Source of the DNA: Tethya wilhelma
Lineage: Eukaryota; Porifera; Demospongiae; Tethyida; Tethyidae
Direction: 5' to 3'
Length of the DNA: 64,000 bases
Assembly: GCA_964030475.1 (NCBI GenBank)
Contig: CAXIPT010000010.1
Coordinates: 1,191,287 to 1,255,286, forward strand
The notes below the pieces were generated by a model. The model made no database searches. It worked only from the letters and a program-made list of their open reading frames with translations, and was not told the origin of the DNA. The translations under genes and the position numbers were made by a program. How positions within the stretch are numbered: the first letter of the stretch is position 1; each line of letters starts with the position of its first letter. Positions 11,946 to 22,893 of the stretch are shown piece by piece.

Positions 11946-12790
11946 AGCATAAATTGCATAATGCAGTGCAAGCTTTTTGTANCATCAACAGACGAGTATG
12001 AATACTGTATTTGTATAAGAACTCAAGCTATTGTGCTATACAGTTATAGCATCAATTAATTGCAAAATGTATTAGGGCCTTTGATCAGTGGGCACTTAGC
12101 ATCTGGCCATGGTACTGGTGAACAGCTATCCATTATGTTTTGACCACGAATTTATAATAAAAGAGCATCTGTTATGACATTGTGTGCTAGCTACTTTAAT
12201 TAATTGCTTTGACGTAATTAGACATAATGGTTAATAGTTTTAAGTAAGTATACCTATATCCATTGACATCTTTGAAGGTTGATAGTGAAGCATCAAGATA
12301 TGATGGACTCAGTGCTTGATAGGAATTCTTACCTGATTGATACTAACTGTACAATCATACTATAGTAGTCTATCCAATGGTCTAGCTATTAACTAACTTG
12401 CTTCTAAAAGGCTTCTCTAATTATGCAGTGATTGTATTTGGCTAACTTTGGCACGATCATGAATCCACATAATACTACACAATAGCAGCTAGAATGAATT
12501 CACTATAACTTGGCTATATCTATATACTATAGCTAGCTAGCCATACTCTTACAGCAAATTTTGTTTACGGAGCTGGTATTTACTTGGCTTATAATCTACA
12601 TTTTGATATCTTACCGGTTGCCATACTCCATATAGAGCTGCACAAAATGTATTTGTTTACTGATCTGGTTCCGTTACGCTATCACAGAGTATTGGATCAT
12701 GTCGGTATCATAACAAACATGCATGCACAAGCACACATAAAAACAGCAGTGGGCAATTTGGTGAGTTAGTAAACCATAATCTAGATCTAC
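11946..12790. other. Intergenic or intronic DNA
   Basis: AT-rich, with one N at 11982. No convincing exon is visible on either strand, although downstream exons of the CARD-like gene should lie here or beyond. The words GTTTACGGAGCTGGTATT near 12563 match a dispersed repeat also seen around 3790 and 32580. Confidence 0.5.
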
Positions 12791-13106
12791 CTCGTGGTGT
12801 GACGGGTGAATGCTTCTCGTGAACTTGCTCGTACAACCTCAAAAAGGCATCCTGAGCGCGGACCAGTCCTCCAAGAGTTTCACAATCTCTCTTCGCTTCC
12901 AAAAGCTTCACAAGTGTTCTGCCAGCTGCTCTTTCATCTCTTCCACGCTGTTCGCGATGTATCGTCCGGATTTCATTGCTCTCCTCGGCGTTCAGGACGC
13001 CTCGCTTGAACAACTCGGACGTTACGCCTTCTATCGGGTTGAGGAGCGATAGAAGAGTCTTAATCTGGGCGAGAAGGCCATCAAACTGTCCCGAATTGAA
13101 CTCCAT
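12791..13106 (-). CDS. CARD-like first exon, gene incomplete
   Basis: From ATG 13106 (MEFNSGQFDGLLAQIKTLLS) the frame stays open to a gag|gtagat donor at 12790/12791. The roughly 90 residues before the donor have a death-fold rhythm: LLNPIEGVTSELFKRGVLNA, then EESNEIRT, then RTLVKLLEAK and AQDAFLRLYEQV, much like a CARD (helix, GVL turn, EE-x-EI, charged loop, leucine helix). CARDs mediate homotypic assembly in apoptotic and innate immune complexes. No 3' exon was identified, so partner domains are unknown. The CARD reading is from pattern only; a plain helical domain is the alternative. A longer frame from 13133 would need a GTG start. Confidence 0.45.
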
Positions 13107-13431
13107 TTGCTGCTGTTCTCTCTCATAGCACACAAATAAAGAGGCGGGGTAGATAATTTAAATGGCATTCCACGTCCACGTGTATTCATTGCTTTTCTGC
13201 GCATGCGTATCGGGTTCTAAAAAAAGTAGGCGAAACTGGAAAAGTGTGATTTCGATTAACTTTGTGTACAGACTATAATTATATAGTACAGATCAATTAA
13301 CAAATTAAATAAATACTAAAATGTTAAAAATCACAACAACAAACTCAAAAGAGCTATAATTATACAAGACCTCATGTGCCCCACTATCATTACAATACAC
13401 CACACCATTAATTTTACTATAATCTTGTTTC

Positions 13432-16285
13432 CTATGACTCCTTCTCAGAGTCTTGTGAATCTAGAACAGTCTCTTCTACATCAGCAGGCTCCTCAAATGG
13501 CTCAACTTGTACCTGCAGGAAAGCATAATAGCATGAGTGCTCCTTGAAAATTTCTAGCAGAAGGTAGTAAAATCAAGGAAATTAAACTTTCTTCATTTTT
13601 TACTATCATTTTGTAGGATAAGCTGCTCACAGACCATAGATATTAGAGACTACGTACCCGGGATTGGAAACGCCCATATGCTCTAATGTAAATTTCACGA
13701 ACCGCGCGTGTTGCACTTTTGGGCATTTTTTGGGCATTTTTGGGCAGCTGCCACAATTTGTAAATCTTTGATGCCGTCCCAAGAAAGGAGTGAAATCCAG
13801 AACAGAAGCGGCGCTTTTGCTACAGCTAAGATTTCATTGAAACAGGTAAGAATATACTTACTTGGTACTGAAATAATAAAGTGCAAGTACTAACTAGACT
13901 ATGCATTCCAGGCTGATTTGTACTAAAGTAGCCGGGAATCTATGAACTATCATTCTTCCTGTACCTCTAACTGCTAAAAAAAACCACTAATAGTAATGAA
14001 GGCACCGATGGTGCACAAGCCTCAGCACACTTCAGTGCATGGACTCATATGGGCATTCAATAAAAGGCTTTATTCAGTGCATTGTGTAAAAGTATATCAT
14101 GAAGGTATCAAACTCATTATCACATACGTACACTGCCTACTATTCCCAGTCAGATGTCAACAGTCTAATAATCTGAAATTCCAACATACTGATCAAGGAT
14201 CATCAGTGTTATACTGAGAACTGTGTATGTGGCCAGCCCGGCGCTCAGCCACTGACTGACTAATTACACATGAATTTAGGAAGATACATTCACTGGCTCA
14301 GTGAAACTTGATGAATATACCACTGCAATTCCAGTGCCACAGTACATGACTGATGACTGATGATACTGAGCATGCAAAATGCATAGTTCTGTGGTTCAGG
14401 CATATACTATATAGCTACCTGTAAATTTTACTTACAATCAAGATTTACTTACGTGTCCCAGATATTATCTAAGCTGCACGCTTAGCAGATAAACAGAGCC
14501 AGGCCAAGCTAGTTGACTGAGCTAACTCTATTTCTAGATAACGCACACTATATGGGGCTTAACCGATGGGTGTGGTTTCGAAGCTAAGCGCTCAGAGAAG
14601 CACAAAAGCCTCAGATCTCGGAAACTAAAGCGTTTTGCAAGATTCTACACGTCAAATTTCTAGATAATTTCGATTGATGAACGTAGGTACCTTCCATTTT
14701 GTCCATGAAGCTGCCATTCTTCAGATAATTTAGTAACAGACACACACACACACACACAAAACGACTACCGTAATCCTCTGCACGTGCATAGCACGTGCTG
14801 AGGCTTAATAATTTTTATGGCATAAACTAGTGCTTTTGATGCTCTATGGAACGGGCTAATGTTGTGTGACATAAAACAAAGGGATGTGATGCAGTGTTGC
14901 CATTCAGTATGTAGGTATAGTATAGCTTTATGTAGGACTTTCTGTACCTCTCATGTCCATACTGTTCTTTGGCAGTAGCTTATATTGATTTTTTGTTTGC
15001 ATTAGGCTATGCTGTATAACCTGGGCAGGGTTTTTATTTGTGAGAATCTATAGTTTGCAGTTGAAAGCTATGTCACTACATGTACTTAGATCTCAAATGA
15101 TTTATTCACCAAGCATCAAGATTGGGTAGATTAGTGTTTGAGGTCATGCAGTACTGTTAAACAGCAAGTACTTGAGCTTGTCTTTATTTTTTATTCCAAA
15201 TTGGCAGGATGGGACACACACATCACCTATCTCTGGTGATAAGAAGTTTACGCCCGGCAAACCAAAGCTAAGCTGCAGTCTCTGATGCCACAGTCCAGGT
15301 ATATCCTACAGGAACTCTGCCACTTCAAGTCTCCTAGTTCTTTGTCACTTTCAGTCTCTATTCTCTGATCTGTGATTGAATCTGTCATCATAACTGCTCT
15401 ACAGTGCAGTGTTGAAGTTTATGATGTAATTCTTATTGTATATTCTTATGCATGAACAATAATGACATGTTATTGGAAACATTATGACCGTAATAATGCT
15501 GCCAACTCGGCCACTAGCACTATCCATCCTCAAGCAGGTGCAGTTTGCTTTTCCAGTCCAAAACTTCTGCAAGTCTCTGGAGAATCTTTTCAGTTATTCT
15601 ATTTAACGCACAGCAAAGCGCAACACGCGTGGATTGTTAATTTCCCTGCGTTTCCAATCCCGGGTACGTAGTCTCTAATATCTATGCACAGACTAAAACA
15701 AATCCATGCACACATGGCAATAATCTCTTGTTTTAAGACCAGCAAATAAGACCATAAGATCTTACAGTGGTATACACAGACTCGGAAGCTATTATAATAA
15801 TAATAGTGAACAAGAATGGAATAGCCTAAATTCTCTTATTTTGCTCATTTTTGAAGAAAATGTTTGCATAGGAGGAGCCTGGGAACGAAGCTACAGTATG
15901 TAAACTACTGACCTCAGCTTCTGAAGCATCGTCCTCATCATCTTGAGATTGTGAGGGAGCTCTTCCATTTGGACTGCTGAGATTAACATTGACAGACTCC
16001 TCAACTTCTGCTTGATTCTCATCAGTCACACGCTGAATGAGGGAGAGAAATAAAACAGAGAGAGAAGATAATAAATATTACAGTATAGTGAAAATAGAGG
16101 CTTGAATAGCTATTTAGTGCTGAGAATTTAAATCACCATATACAATGGTTTATGAAAATTGAATTTGCACTGTGACTCTTTTCAGAGCAACCACATGTTG
16201 CAAAGTAAACAATATTCTCTCTACTGTACTATTCCCACTAGTAATACAAAACACTTTGAACTACTACTGTTGCTTAGTAACTTCC

Positions 16286-16340
<55 letters not shown>

Positions 16341-18249
16341 CCTCTCAACTCACAAGTGGTGTTCCGTGCTGAGCATGATTGACAGCATCTTGCATGGAAG
16401 GAAACAACCACTTCTTTCCCAAACGATGAAAGAAACCAGATCTTGAAAGAACATCACGATTCTCCTCTGTAAAATGAAACCAAAAGCAACTCAAACCATG
16501 TAGTCTCACTATAGAGAGCATTTACATGTAGCTAGCCTGGTTAGCTCAGTCGGTAGAGCATGAGACTCTTAATCTCAGGGTCGTGGGTTCGAGCCCCACA
16601 TCGGGCGTCTTTTTTTTTTTTTCATTTACTTACTTGTCATTCCAACAAAGAGTACTTGGACATCAACTTTATCAAAATCTGTGACAGTCTATGAAAGAGA
16701 ACCAAAAAGAAAATTTTATGGAAAGAAATGCTCTGAAAGCAAGTTGAGATAAAAAAAATCAGTAATATGATGTAATTATTCTTTGCATACCTGTTCTAAA
16801 GTCTTGACCCCTACAGCATCAATGAAGCTGATTGGAGCACAATCCACTATGACAGTGTGTGTCTCAGTCACTCTAAATTGAAAAAACAACAACAACCCCA
16901 AAGGATATCATTTATATGAACCTTACATCGTTGAATTTTAGTCGAATGCTATTACCTACAACTCACTGGCACTCTGAAACTCATAGACATTGAAGCAGAA
17001 AACTGCTATTATATACATTAGATGTACATTAGCTGACTTACAAACACATCTAGAGGCCTAAACATAATAATATGACCTATATTATGATGCAAATATGAAC
17101 ATGACCAGCATGTTTTTCCCGAAATGAGATTGCACATGTACATACATCACAAGCAAAAATGACTTTCTTTTACCTCTCTGGCTCTGAAGAAGGTCTCACA
17201 CTCACTAGGTCATACTCCACAGCTTGTTGGAAGGAGGCACTCCTGTTGAATGAAGGTGTATGGTAAAGATCACCAAAATTGAAAGCTACTCAATCTTTTA
17301 GGTTATAGTCTTAGTTTAGGAAATGCCACAGTTTGGAAGTGCATGATCATTGGCAGTTTATTGACATGTAAACATAGTGAATTTTGTGGGTTAATTTATA
17401 TTTCACAGGTTAAAGGTTTAAAGTTCATGGAGCAGTTGGTAAAGTAGAGTGTGAGTATCGACGGTGGTTATAATGTACGTAGCATAAATAGCTGTGATTT
17501 AAGAAAGTTTTGACTTAATGTCAATGTCTACTAGTTCTTGCTAGCCCCATCCTCTGCTACAGAGGATGTAAAAGATTGTCAACACAATAAATCAGCAATA
17601 TATGAGCTAGCAGCACACAGAAGGCCTGGGAACAAGGCTCAGTTCTAGCAGGTTTTTTTTTGTGCTTGCTTCAGAGAGGAAGGTGTGCCAAAGCAGTGTG
17701 AAAGAAGTGGCGCCATGATGAGAGAAGCACTGTAGCGTCATTTCTAGCCTTCTTCTTTAGCAAAAATTTTCTTTTAAAATTGGAGGTGCCTAGAAACGAG
17801 GCTAAGAGCACGGTTATTCATTTAATTGAAGATCTTATAGTCAATACTTCAAGTACAAAGTAGAAAAAGTACTCGAGCGGACATTCTTGGAATTTTTCAA
17901 CCACAGGAGATTGTGGTCCAGAAGACTTAGTGCTTATACTCACTACAATCACTCTTAGTAGTTAGAGTAACAGTTCCTTTTGATGTCATAAGGCTTGATG
18001 CAAGCAGAAAATGTATGCATGTGCAAATTTCCTGATATTTACATGATGTATTTATAGGAAGTCTTCACTAGCTTCCTCACATTATCTGTCAACTTAACAA
18101 TCATGATAATACTTATATCTACTCAAAATGTACCTTGCAAATGTATCTCTGCCAGCTTCCATAGCAGACGGATCTTGTGAATTGTCATCATCAGTGCTGC
18201 TGGTGTTGGCTGTGTTGTTGACATTGTAACTCCTTCGCTTTCTTATGCC
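13432..18249 (-). CDS. SLC26-type anion transporter, C-terminal STAS half (5' incomplete)
   Basis: Seven exons with matching phases: 18249-18134, 17242-17174, 16872-16791, 16688-16634, 16466-16354, 16032-15913 and 13512-13432 (stop). Together they encode a Ser/Asn-rich variable loop, then the STAS core: VTETHTVIVDCAPISFIDAV, GVKTLEQ, VDVQVLFVGMT, NRDVLSRSGFFHRLGKKW and LFPSMQDAVNHAQ, followed by an acidic tail ending DSEKES. This matches SLC26/SulP exchangers, in which STAS follows 14 membrane segments and regulates transport. The first exon seen starts at phase 0 after ctag, so at least one upstream exon is needed. I found no membrane-segment exons upstream before the intronless gene at 18675. 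Either the transporter core lies far upstream with the array nested in an intron, or this is a detached STAS gene. Confidence 0.78.
13635..15686. mobile_element. 2.05-kb inverted-repeat transposon with 7-bp target duplication
   Basis: The first 39 bases (CATAGATATTAGAGACTACG...) at 13635-13673 are the exact reverse complement of 15648-15686. Both ends are flanked by CACAGAC (13628-13634 and 15687-15693), a 7-bp target-site duplication. No transposase-sized frame exists inside, so it is non-autonomous. It lies in the last intron of the STAS gene. A 7-bp duplication would suit P-like or a few other cut-and-paste families, but the superfamily cannot be named from the ends alone. Confidence 0.85.
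16286..16340. repeat. CA microsatellite
   Basis: An uninterrupted (CA)n tract in the intron just downstream (minus strand) of the STAS exon at 16354-16466. Confidence 0.95.
16535..16607 (+). tRNA. tRNA-Lys (anticodon CTT)
   Basis: A 73-base cloverleaf. The acceptor strand GCCTGGT pairs with ATCGGGC and a discriminator G. The A box is TAGCTCAGTCGG, the anticodon stem-loop GAGACTCTTAATCTC carries CTT, and the T arm GTGGGTTCGAGCCCCAC has a perfect stem. A long T run starting at 16610 is the Pol III terminator. It sits antisense inside an intron of the STAS gene. It has no intron and matches the metazoan Lys-CTT consensus closely, so it is probably functional. Confidence 0.95.
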
Positions 18250-18250
18250 C

Positions 18251-18251
<1 letters not shown>

Positions 18252-18293
<42 letters not shown>
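18252..18293. repeat. GA microsatellite
   Basis: A (GA)n tract directly upstream (minus strand) of the ctag acceptor of the first visible STAS-gene exon, where its complement acts as the polypyrimidine tract. Confidence 0.95.
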
Positions 18294-18295
<2 letters not shown>

Positions 18296-18674
18296 AACTA
18301 ATCATATTTATGTAGTTGCTATGCAATACAAATTAAAATTAAACACAAGAAACTTAAACACACTCGTTGCAAACTAGGTGGGTGAGGCTGCATATAACAT
18401 AAGAAGCTCTATGAAAATTATTCAACATGAAGATTAAACTTATGAAGAAATTTTAAGATAACAATAATAATATATTATTATACAAAATGATTCTAGACTT
18501 TATATCAGCCCAATTTGTACACAGCTGGCTTATCAACAAATATAGTATACCTATTGAAAATTAATAATACAAGTGCATAATATCAATGCGTGATCACTTA
18601 TTAATTTCCTGAGTGCTAAAGAATTATTATTCACAGTTAGACCAACAAATTAGACCACTGCATTAGATTATATT

Positions 18675-19787
18675 CTAAAAAGTAAATAGCAAGGCAAAAA
18701 GAAAAGTGAGAAGCACAAAATCTTCATGATGAGCTTTCGACAATGTTGGTGTTTCAACTAACACATTCTGACAGGTCAGAGGTGGTGTCTCAACTCCACA
18801 CTTATTCCACAAGGTATAGTTAGCCAAAAAGTTCTCCCTTTCACTATGTGGTCTTGATGAATTTGATAAGAAGTTGAAACAACAGCCTTGTGTGTCACGA
18901 ATTGTCTCCAAAGCTTGTCGACAGTCTTGGGAACAGTTAGACTGACCCATGCTACAAACTTCAGATGCAAAATAGATAAGTGAATCATTGAACAACAATC
19001 GACAAAATTCTCCACGAGAGTTGACACGGCATTTTTCAATATGAGATCTCAGTACGCCTGAACACCCAGTAATGTTGTCCACCTCTTCCAATATGGTGCC
19101 TTGCTGTGCAGAGCACTGCAGTGTTAAAAGTTGTCTATCAAATTCTTTTCCAGAACAATTATAAGACACAAGCTCTGGTATGGGTACGGTTCTTGGAAAA
19201 GCCCGTTTACACTGTTTGAACGGCTCCACACCACACTGTGACCACAGACTGTAGTTCAAAATTTCAAATGGACCACCGAAGACTGAATCTGGATTGATCA
19301 GTGTAAAATTGAACAAAGCATCCACACAGCAACCTGGTGGACTATCACGGACACTTTGCAAAGAACTAGCACATTCTGGACTTGGACAGGTGCCAATATG
19401 AGCTCCAGGACCTTCAGTTGGAGAGATTGTGCAAAATTTTTCTGCATCTTCGATCAGAGTATCTGAAAATCGGTAGGTTCCACAAATTTGCCCTGCTTCG
19501 TTTGTGTCACACGAAGCAGAATAGGATTCGAGATAGCCAGGATCCAGTCCACAATTTTGTGTAAATAAGTTATATACTTCTTCCAAATAGGAGGTCTGAC
19601 AGGAGAGACGAACTATCTCATCGGCACAGAAATCAGGAGTATCAATATCAGCTTGACGATGGTGAATCCTTTGATTCTGAGTTTGATTTTTACCCATCAT
19701 CATCATCAGTGGCAGTACAAGGTTTGGCTTTCGACACAAACTGATTCCAATGTTGAGTAAAAACAGAAACACCAAAACGCTCTTCAT
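18675..19787 (-). CDS. Cys-rich secreted protein with GPI-like tail, copy 1
   Basis: An intronless frame. I choose ATG 19787 (MKSVLVFLFLLNIGISLC), which gives a signal peptide and matches the paralogue at 29557; the frame stays open another 47 codons upstream but that part is not conserved. The mature protein of about 350 residues has many N-glycosylation sites and two related Cys blocks: CPSPECASSLQSVRDSPPGC followed by C, and CSQDCRQALETIRDTQGCC. Each block is followed by a Y-x-LW-x-(Q/K)CGVE motif. The last residues (FVLLTFLFALLFTF) are hydrophobic with no charged tail, as in GPI-anchored proteins. I do not recognise a named domain. Copies 2 (28361-29557) and 3 (33000-33927) lie in the same array. 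Confidence 0.75.
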   Translation of the reverse strand: MKSVLVFLFLLNIGISLCRKPNLVLPLMMMMGKNQTQNQRIHHRQADIDTPDFCADEIVRLSCQTSYLEEVYNLFTQNCGLDPGYLESYSASCDTNEAGQICGTYRFSDTLIEDAEKFCTISPTEGPGAHIGTCPSPECASSLQSVRDSPPGCCVDALFNFTLINPDSVFGGPFEILNYSLWSQCGVEPFKQCKRAFPRTVPIPELVSYNCSGKEFDRQLLTLQCSAQQGTILEEVDNITGCSGVLRSHIEKCRVNSRGEFCRLLFNDSLIYFASEVCSMGQSNCSQDCRQALETIRDTQGCCFNFLSNSSRPHSERENFLANYTLWNKCGVETPPLTCQNVLVETPTLSKAHHEDFVLLTFLFALLFTF

Positions 19788-20922
19788 CTTTGCTGTGAAA
19801 TTATGACCAGCTATAACATCCAGGGCTATAGACATAGAGTGACTACTATACACGTGATTCAGTTTCAAAGCACCTTTTTGGATGTATAACTGGTCTGAAT
19901 CATCCATGTATATATACATACTATCCATATCGAAGCCTTATACAGCAGGAAGTATTAATAATCTTGAGCGGAAATCTGTGGTCAGCCACACTATCCACAT
20001 GGAATCCTTGCATATACAGCAGAGGAAAAGTACAATTAATTAACAGTAGAAATTAATCCATAAAGATCCGTTTTTTTTCCATGGAATCCTTGCACCTGCA
20101 TGGTACAGTCGAACCAGTGAACAAAGCTATGCTCCCAACGTGTCTTTGCCATACATATTTGTTTCCAAATATAATAGACACCCATGCAGGAACGTTTTAA
20201 CGTTATGGTGCAGCTCTGGTCAGCCAATTAATCCTCCATTAACCAAAAGAAGTCTTTGCAAAGCAACTACTAGTAGATAGACAAGCTATAATCACAGCAA
20301 TTGATGAGAATACCTTCAAATATTTATAAAGGTGCACGGATTCAGAAACTCACCAGCTGCTAAGAACCAAACATTTGTATTTATACTACTTGGGATTGCA
20401 GCCTAGAATATGTAAACCCATTCATTGTCTATACCTAAGGCTACTGTGATATGTAGTTACTCTAAGCCATGCAGCAATGGAACAAAAGAATGCGTCATGA
20501 ATGATAATTGTGGAATTTACAAGGAGAATAATGACTATTAAGTCCCCATTTTGTAGCATGACATGAATGTGTTCCAAATGATGTGCAGGGCCTATACCAT
20601 GATTTCGACCATACCCTAGCATGCAAATAAAATAAATGACAATTCAAGTCATGCACAAGCATATCAGTAATGATTCTAGCTGCTCACGCATTACTCAGAA
20701 TTTTGCTGGCACAAATATTCTTGTTGCATGCTTCTTTGAAACAGCTGGATTGACTGGATTGACATGAATCATTTATGGTTATAGTAGAACTATGCATATT
20801 TATAAATTCTGCACACAAGAGTATAGTTGAACATATTTACAGTGTACAGCAATAATACTACTGTAACATAAAACAATTCTCTCAGCATAACTGAATGACA
20901 GATGACCAATATAACATAGGAC
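19788..20922. other. Intergenic DNA, 5' flank of copy 1
   Basis: No gene seen. The stretch near 20450-20560 resembles 29817-29890 upstream of copy 2 (shared TAGTTACTCTAAGCCA, AATGGAAC and TGTGGAATTTACAA), so the duplicated unit included upstream DNA. Confidence 0.6.
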
Positions 20923-22893
20923 TTAAAGCCATTGCAGTAGCTGATCGGGATTTCTGTGAAAAGTAGGTTTTATTAAATCTTTGAAATCATCAGGGTAGTT
21001 AAATACAGCTGTTGGGAAAGAAGCAAGGGTTTGATGAGGCAAGGTCGTGCCATAGAATTGCATTGGCTTAAAGTGAGCAGTCATCCACTCATACAGTAAG
21101 TAGTCGTGGTTGTCAAACTCAAACTTTGATGCAAAGTGGGCAGGAGGAAAACCAAAGGGGTATTTTCTTCTCATAAATGCTACACACCGTTCGTCTGATT
21201 CTCGTTTAAGTTTCTCGCTGTCAAACTCCTCGATGAAGAATCGGTAAAGTGTGTAGTCTTTGTTATGGTCTCTTCCCGTCTTGAGCTCACCCTTGACAAG
21301 GTAAAACTGGCCATTGTATGTGAAAGACTTGGCTCTGTCGTGAGGGGTTTTAAGGCCATCTTTGTATGTGCGTTTGAGGTGTGCCTTATTGTAACAGTCA
21401 TGAGGCTGTGTGAGGATTTTTTCACTATAAATGCCCTTGCTGAATAGCGCAAACTCAATGTATTGTACATTCCTCATCTGCCCTATTTCTTTGAGAGTCT
21501 CACCAACGATAAACACACCAGAAGAAGAGAATTTAGACGAGTCTTTCAAATTAGCACAAGGGTGAACAAAGTAATCATTTGGTCTCACTTCTTGTTCAAA
21601 CTCCAAAGCATTTACTTTGTTTGCTTCTAAGCCTGAAAATACACAAACTGGCCAGCTAGTGTTGTTCACGAGGCAAAAGTAGTGATTGTCGTTTCGATCA
21701 AAACATTCATCCCCAGAATCTGGACTTGAAAACGCTGGCTCCAATGGAAATATCGTGCTATGAGCCCGAAGCACTAAGCATAGCTTCAAAGCATAGCTGG
21801 CTTCATCTGAGGAGTATTTGGCCAGAGGTAAATCAACCAGCTGCTGAAACCTCTCGATTGATGTCATGAACTTTGGTTTCTTCCTGTACTCCTCCATAAC
21901 ACGAAGCTTTCCCTCCCACCATCCTGCTGGTCCTAGCATGTCAATATCAGGGAAGAAACTGAACAGCCTTTTCGCTTCTGCCTTCAAATTTTCTAGCTTT
22001 TCATCAAGACGTTTGATCTCTGCTTCTGGACGTTTCACTTGTCTGGACAGGGTCTTGTGCAGAGTGAGCAGAGTGATACATAGAGTGGCTATGTTAGAGT
22101 ACCCTACAAGACAAGTTAGACAGTGGGTAGCTAGAGCCTCTCGTGCTTTCTTGGTGTCATCAGTAAGAAGCTTTGAGTATGAATCAAGCTTTTCAAAAGT
22201 AGGATTCTCATATTTAAAGGTCTTATCAGTGCTTTCTTCAGCCAAGGCAGACATTTTCCCTTCTGCTACGTGTTTCAGCTCTCCTATGTACTTGTACAGA
22301 TCATCAAGTCTGCTGGGATCAAAGCCGCTGTATGTAGTACTTCCAGTTTCTCTGATTTCTCTTAGATTTAAGTGCAGCTCATCAGTCAGGACTTTACCAA
22401 GCTCTTCCAGACCAGCACCTTTATCTTGGAGCAGCTCAAGCCTAAATTCCTGCAGCTCTTCTTTAATAACTCTCCTCATTTGGGACAGCATGCTCTCTTC
22501 TTTCTTCCCAAATGCCATGCCAAAAATTGTAGAAAGCACTGTGCATATAGCATTTACTGCAGCTCCAATGGGCCCAGCTAGCGAGGTAAGGCTGGAGATC
22601 AGAGCCATACCAGATTTAATTAATTCCATGCCAGACTGAAGACCCATTGCAACATCTCCTTTTCTGATAGCATCGACAATTTTCACTGCTTCATTCATGG
22701 CTTTCCCCACAGCTTCAACACGTTTTGTATTCTTTGAATCAGCACTGCTCTTTTTTTCTTCATCCTTAGCAGCTTTTAGCTGGTCGTGGCATTCTTGTAT
22801 GAGTTTTCCATGTCGGTCTCCCTGAGTAAACAACACATCAGTTATGATGGTCATTTGCTCTGAGAGGTCTTGGGTGTCACAAGCATTCGCCAT
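20923..22893 (-). CDS. 656-residue protein with central hydrophobic Gly/Ala segment, family 2 copy 1
   Basis: Intronless, from MANACDTQDLSEQMTIITDV to QLLQWL. The N-terminal 75 residues are helical and charged. Residues about 83-130 form a long Gly/Ala/Ser-rich hydrophobic stretch (SGMALISSLTSLAGPIGAAV, then NAICTVLSTIFGMAFGKK). A helical region follows (KEELQEFRLELLQDKGAGLE; a second hydrophobic helix near TCLVGYSNIATLCITLLTL; a coiled coil around KRPEAEIKRLDEKLENL). The last 250 residues look globular (NHYFCLVNNTSWPVCVFSGL). The hydrophobic hairpin flanked by amphipathic helices recalls membrane-inserting helical proteins, but that is only a shape argument and no function is claimed. It is about 75-80% similar to the copy at 25328-27244. 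Confidence 0.72.
   Translation of the reverse strand: MANACDTQDLSEQMTIITDVLFTQGDRHGKLIQECHDQLKAAKDEEKKSSADSKNTKRVEAVGKAMNEAVKIVDAIRKGDVAMGLQSGMELIKSGMALISSLTSLAGPIGAAVNAICTVLSTIFGMAFGKKEESMLSQMRRVIKEELQEFRLELLQDKGAGLEELGKVLTDELHLNLREIRETGSTTYSGFDPSRLDDLYKYIGELKHVAEGKMSALAEESTDKTFKYENPTFEKLDSYSKLLTDDTKKAREALATHCLTCLVGYSNIATLCITLLTLHKTLSRQVKRPEAEIKRLDEKLENLKAEAKRLFSFFPDIDMLGPAGWWEGKLRVMEEYRKKPKFMTSIERFQQLVDLPLAKYSSDEASYALKLCLVLRAHSTIFPLEPAFSSPDSGDECFDRNDNHYFCLVNNTSWPVCVFSGLEANKVNALEFEQEVRPNDYFVHPCANLKDSSKFSSSGVFIVGETLKEIGQMRNVQYIEFALFSKGIYSEKILTQPHDCYNKAHLKRTYKDGLKTPHDRAKSFTYNGQFYLVKGELKTGRDHNKDYTLYRFFIEEFDSEKLKRESDERCVAFMRRKYPFGFPPAHFASKFEFDNHDYLLYEWMTAHFKPMQFYGTTLPHQTLASFPTAVFNYPDDFKDLIKPTFHRNPDQLLQWL

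Noticed and set aside
16956..17002. A 47-base mini-exon (FSASMSMSFRVPVSC) in the STAS gene
   Set aside because: The exon at 17174-17242 ends at phase 2 and joins directly to 16872; adding the mini-exon breaks the frame.
19788..19928. A longer N-terminus for Cys-rich copy 1
   Set aside because: It would bury the signal peptide, and the paralogue at 29557 starts at the equivalent of 19787.
21866..22639. A 257-codon plus-strand frame opposite the family-2 gene (similar one at 26580-27176)
   Set aside because: It is the antisense shadow of the coding strand; the Ser/Leu-rich composition and lack of independent conservation argue against a gene.
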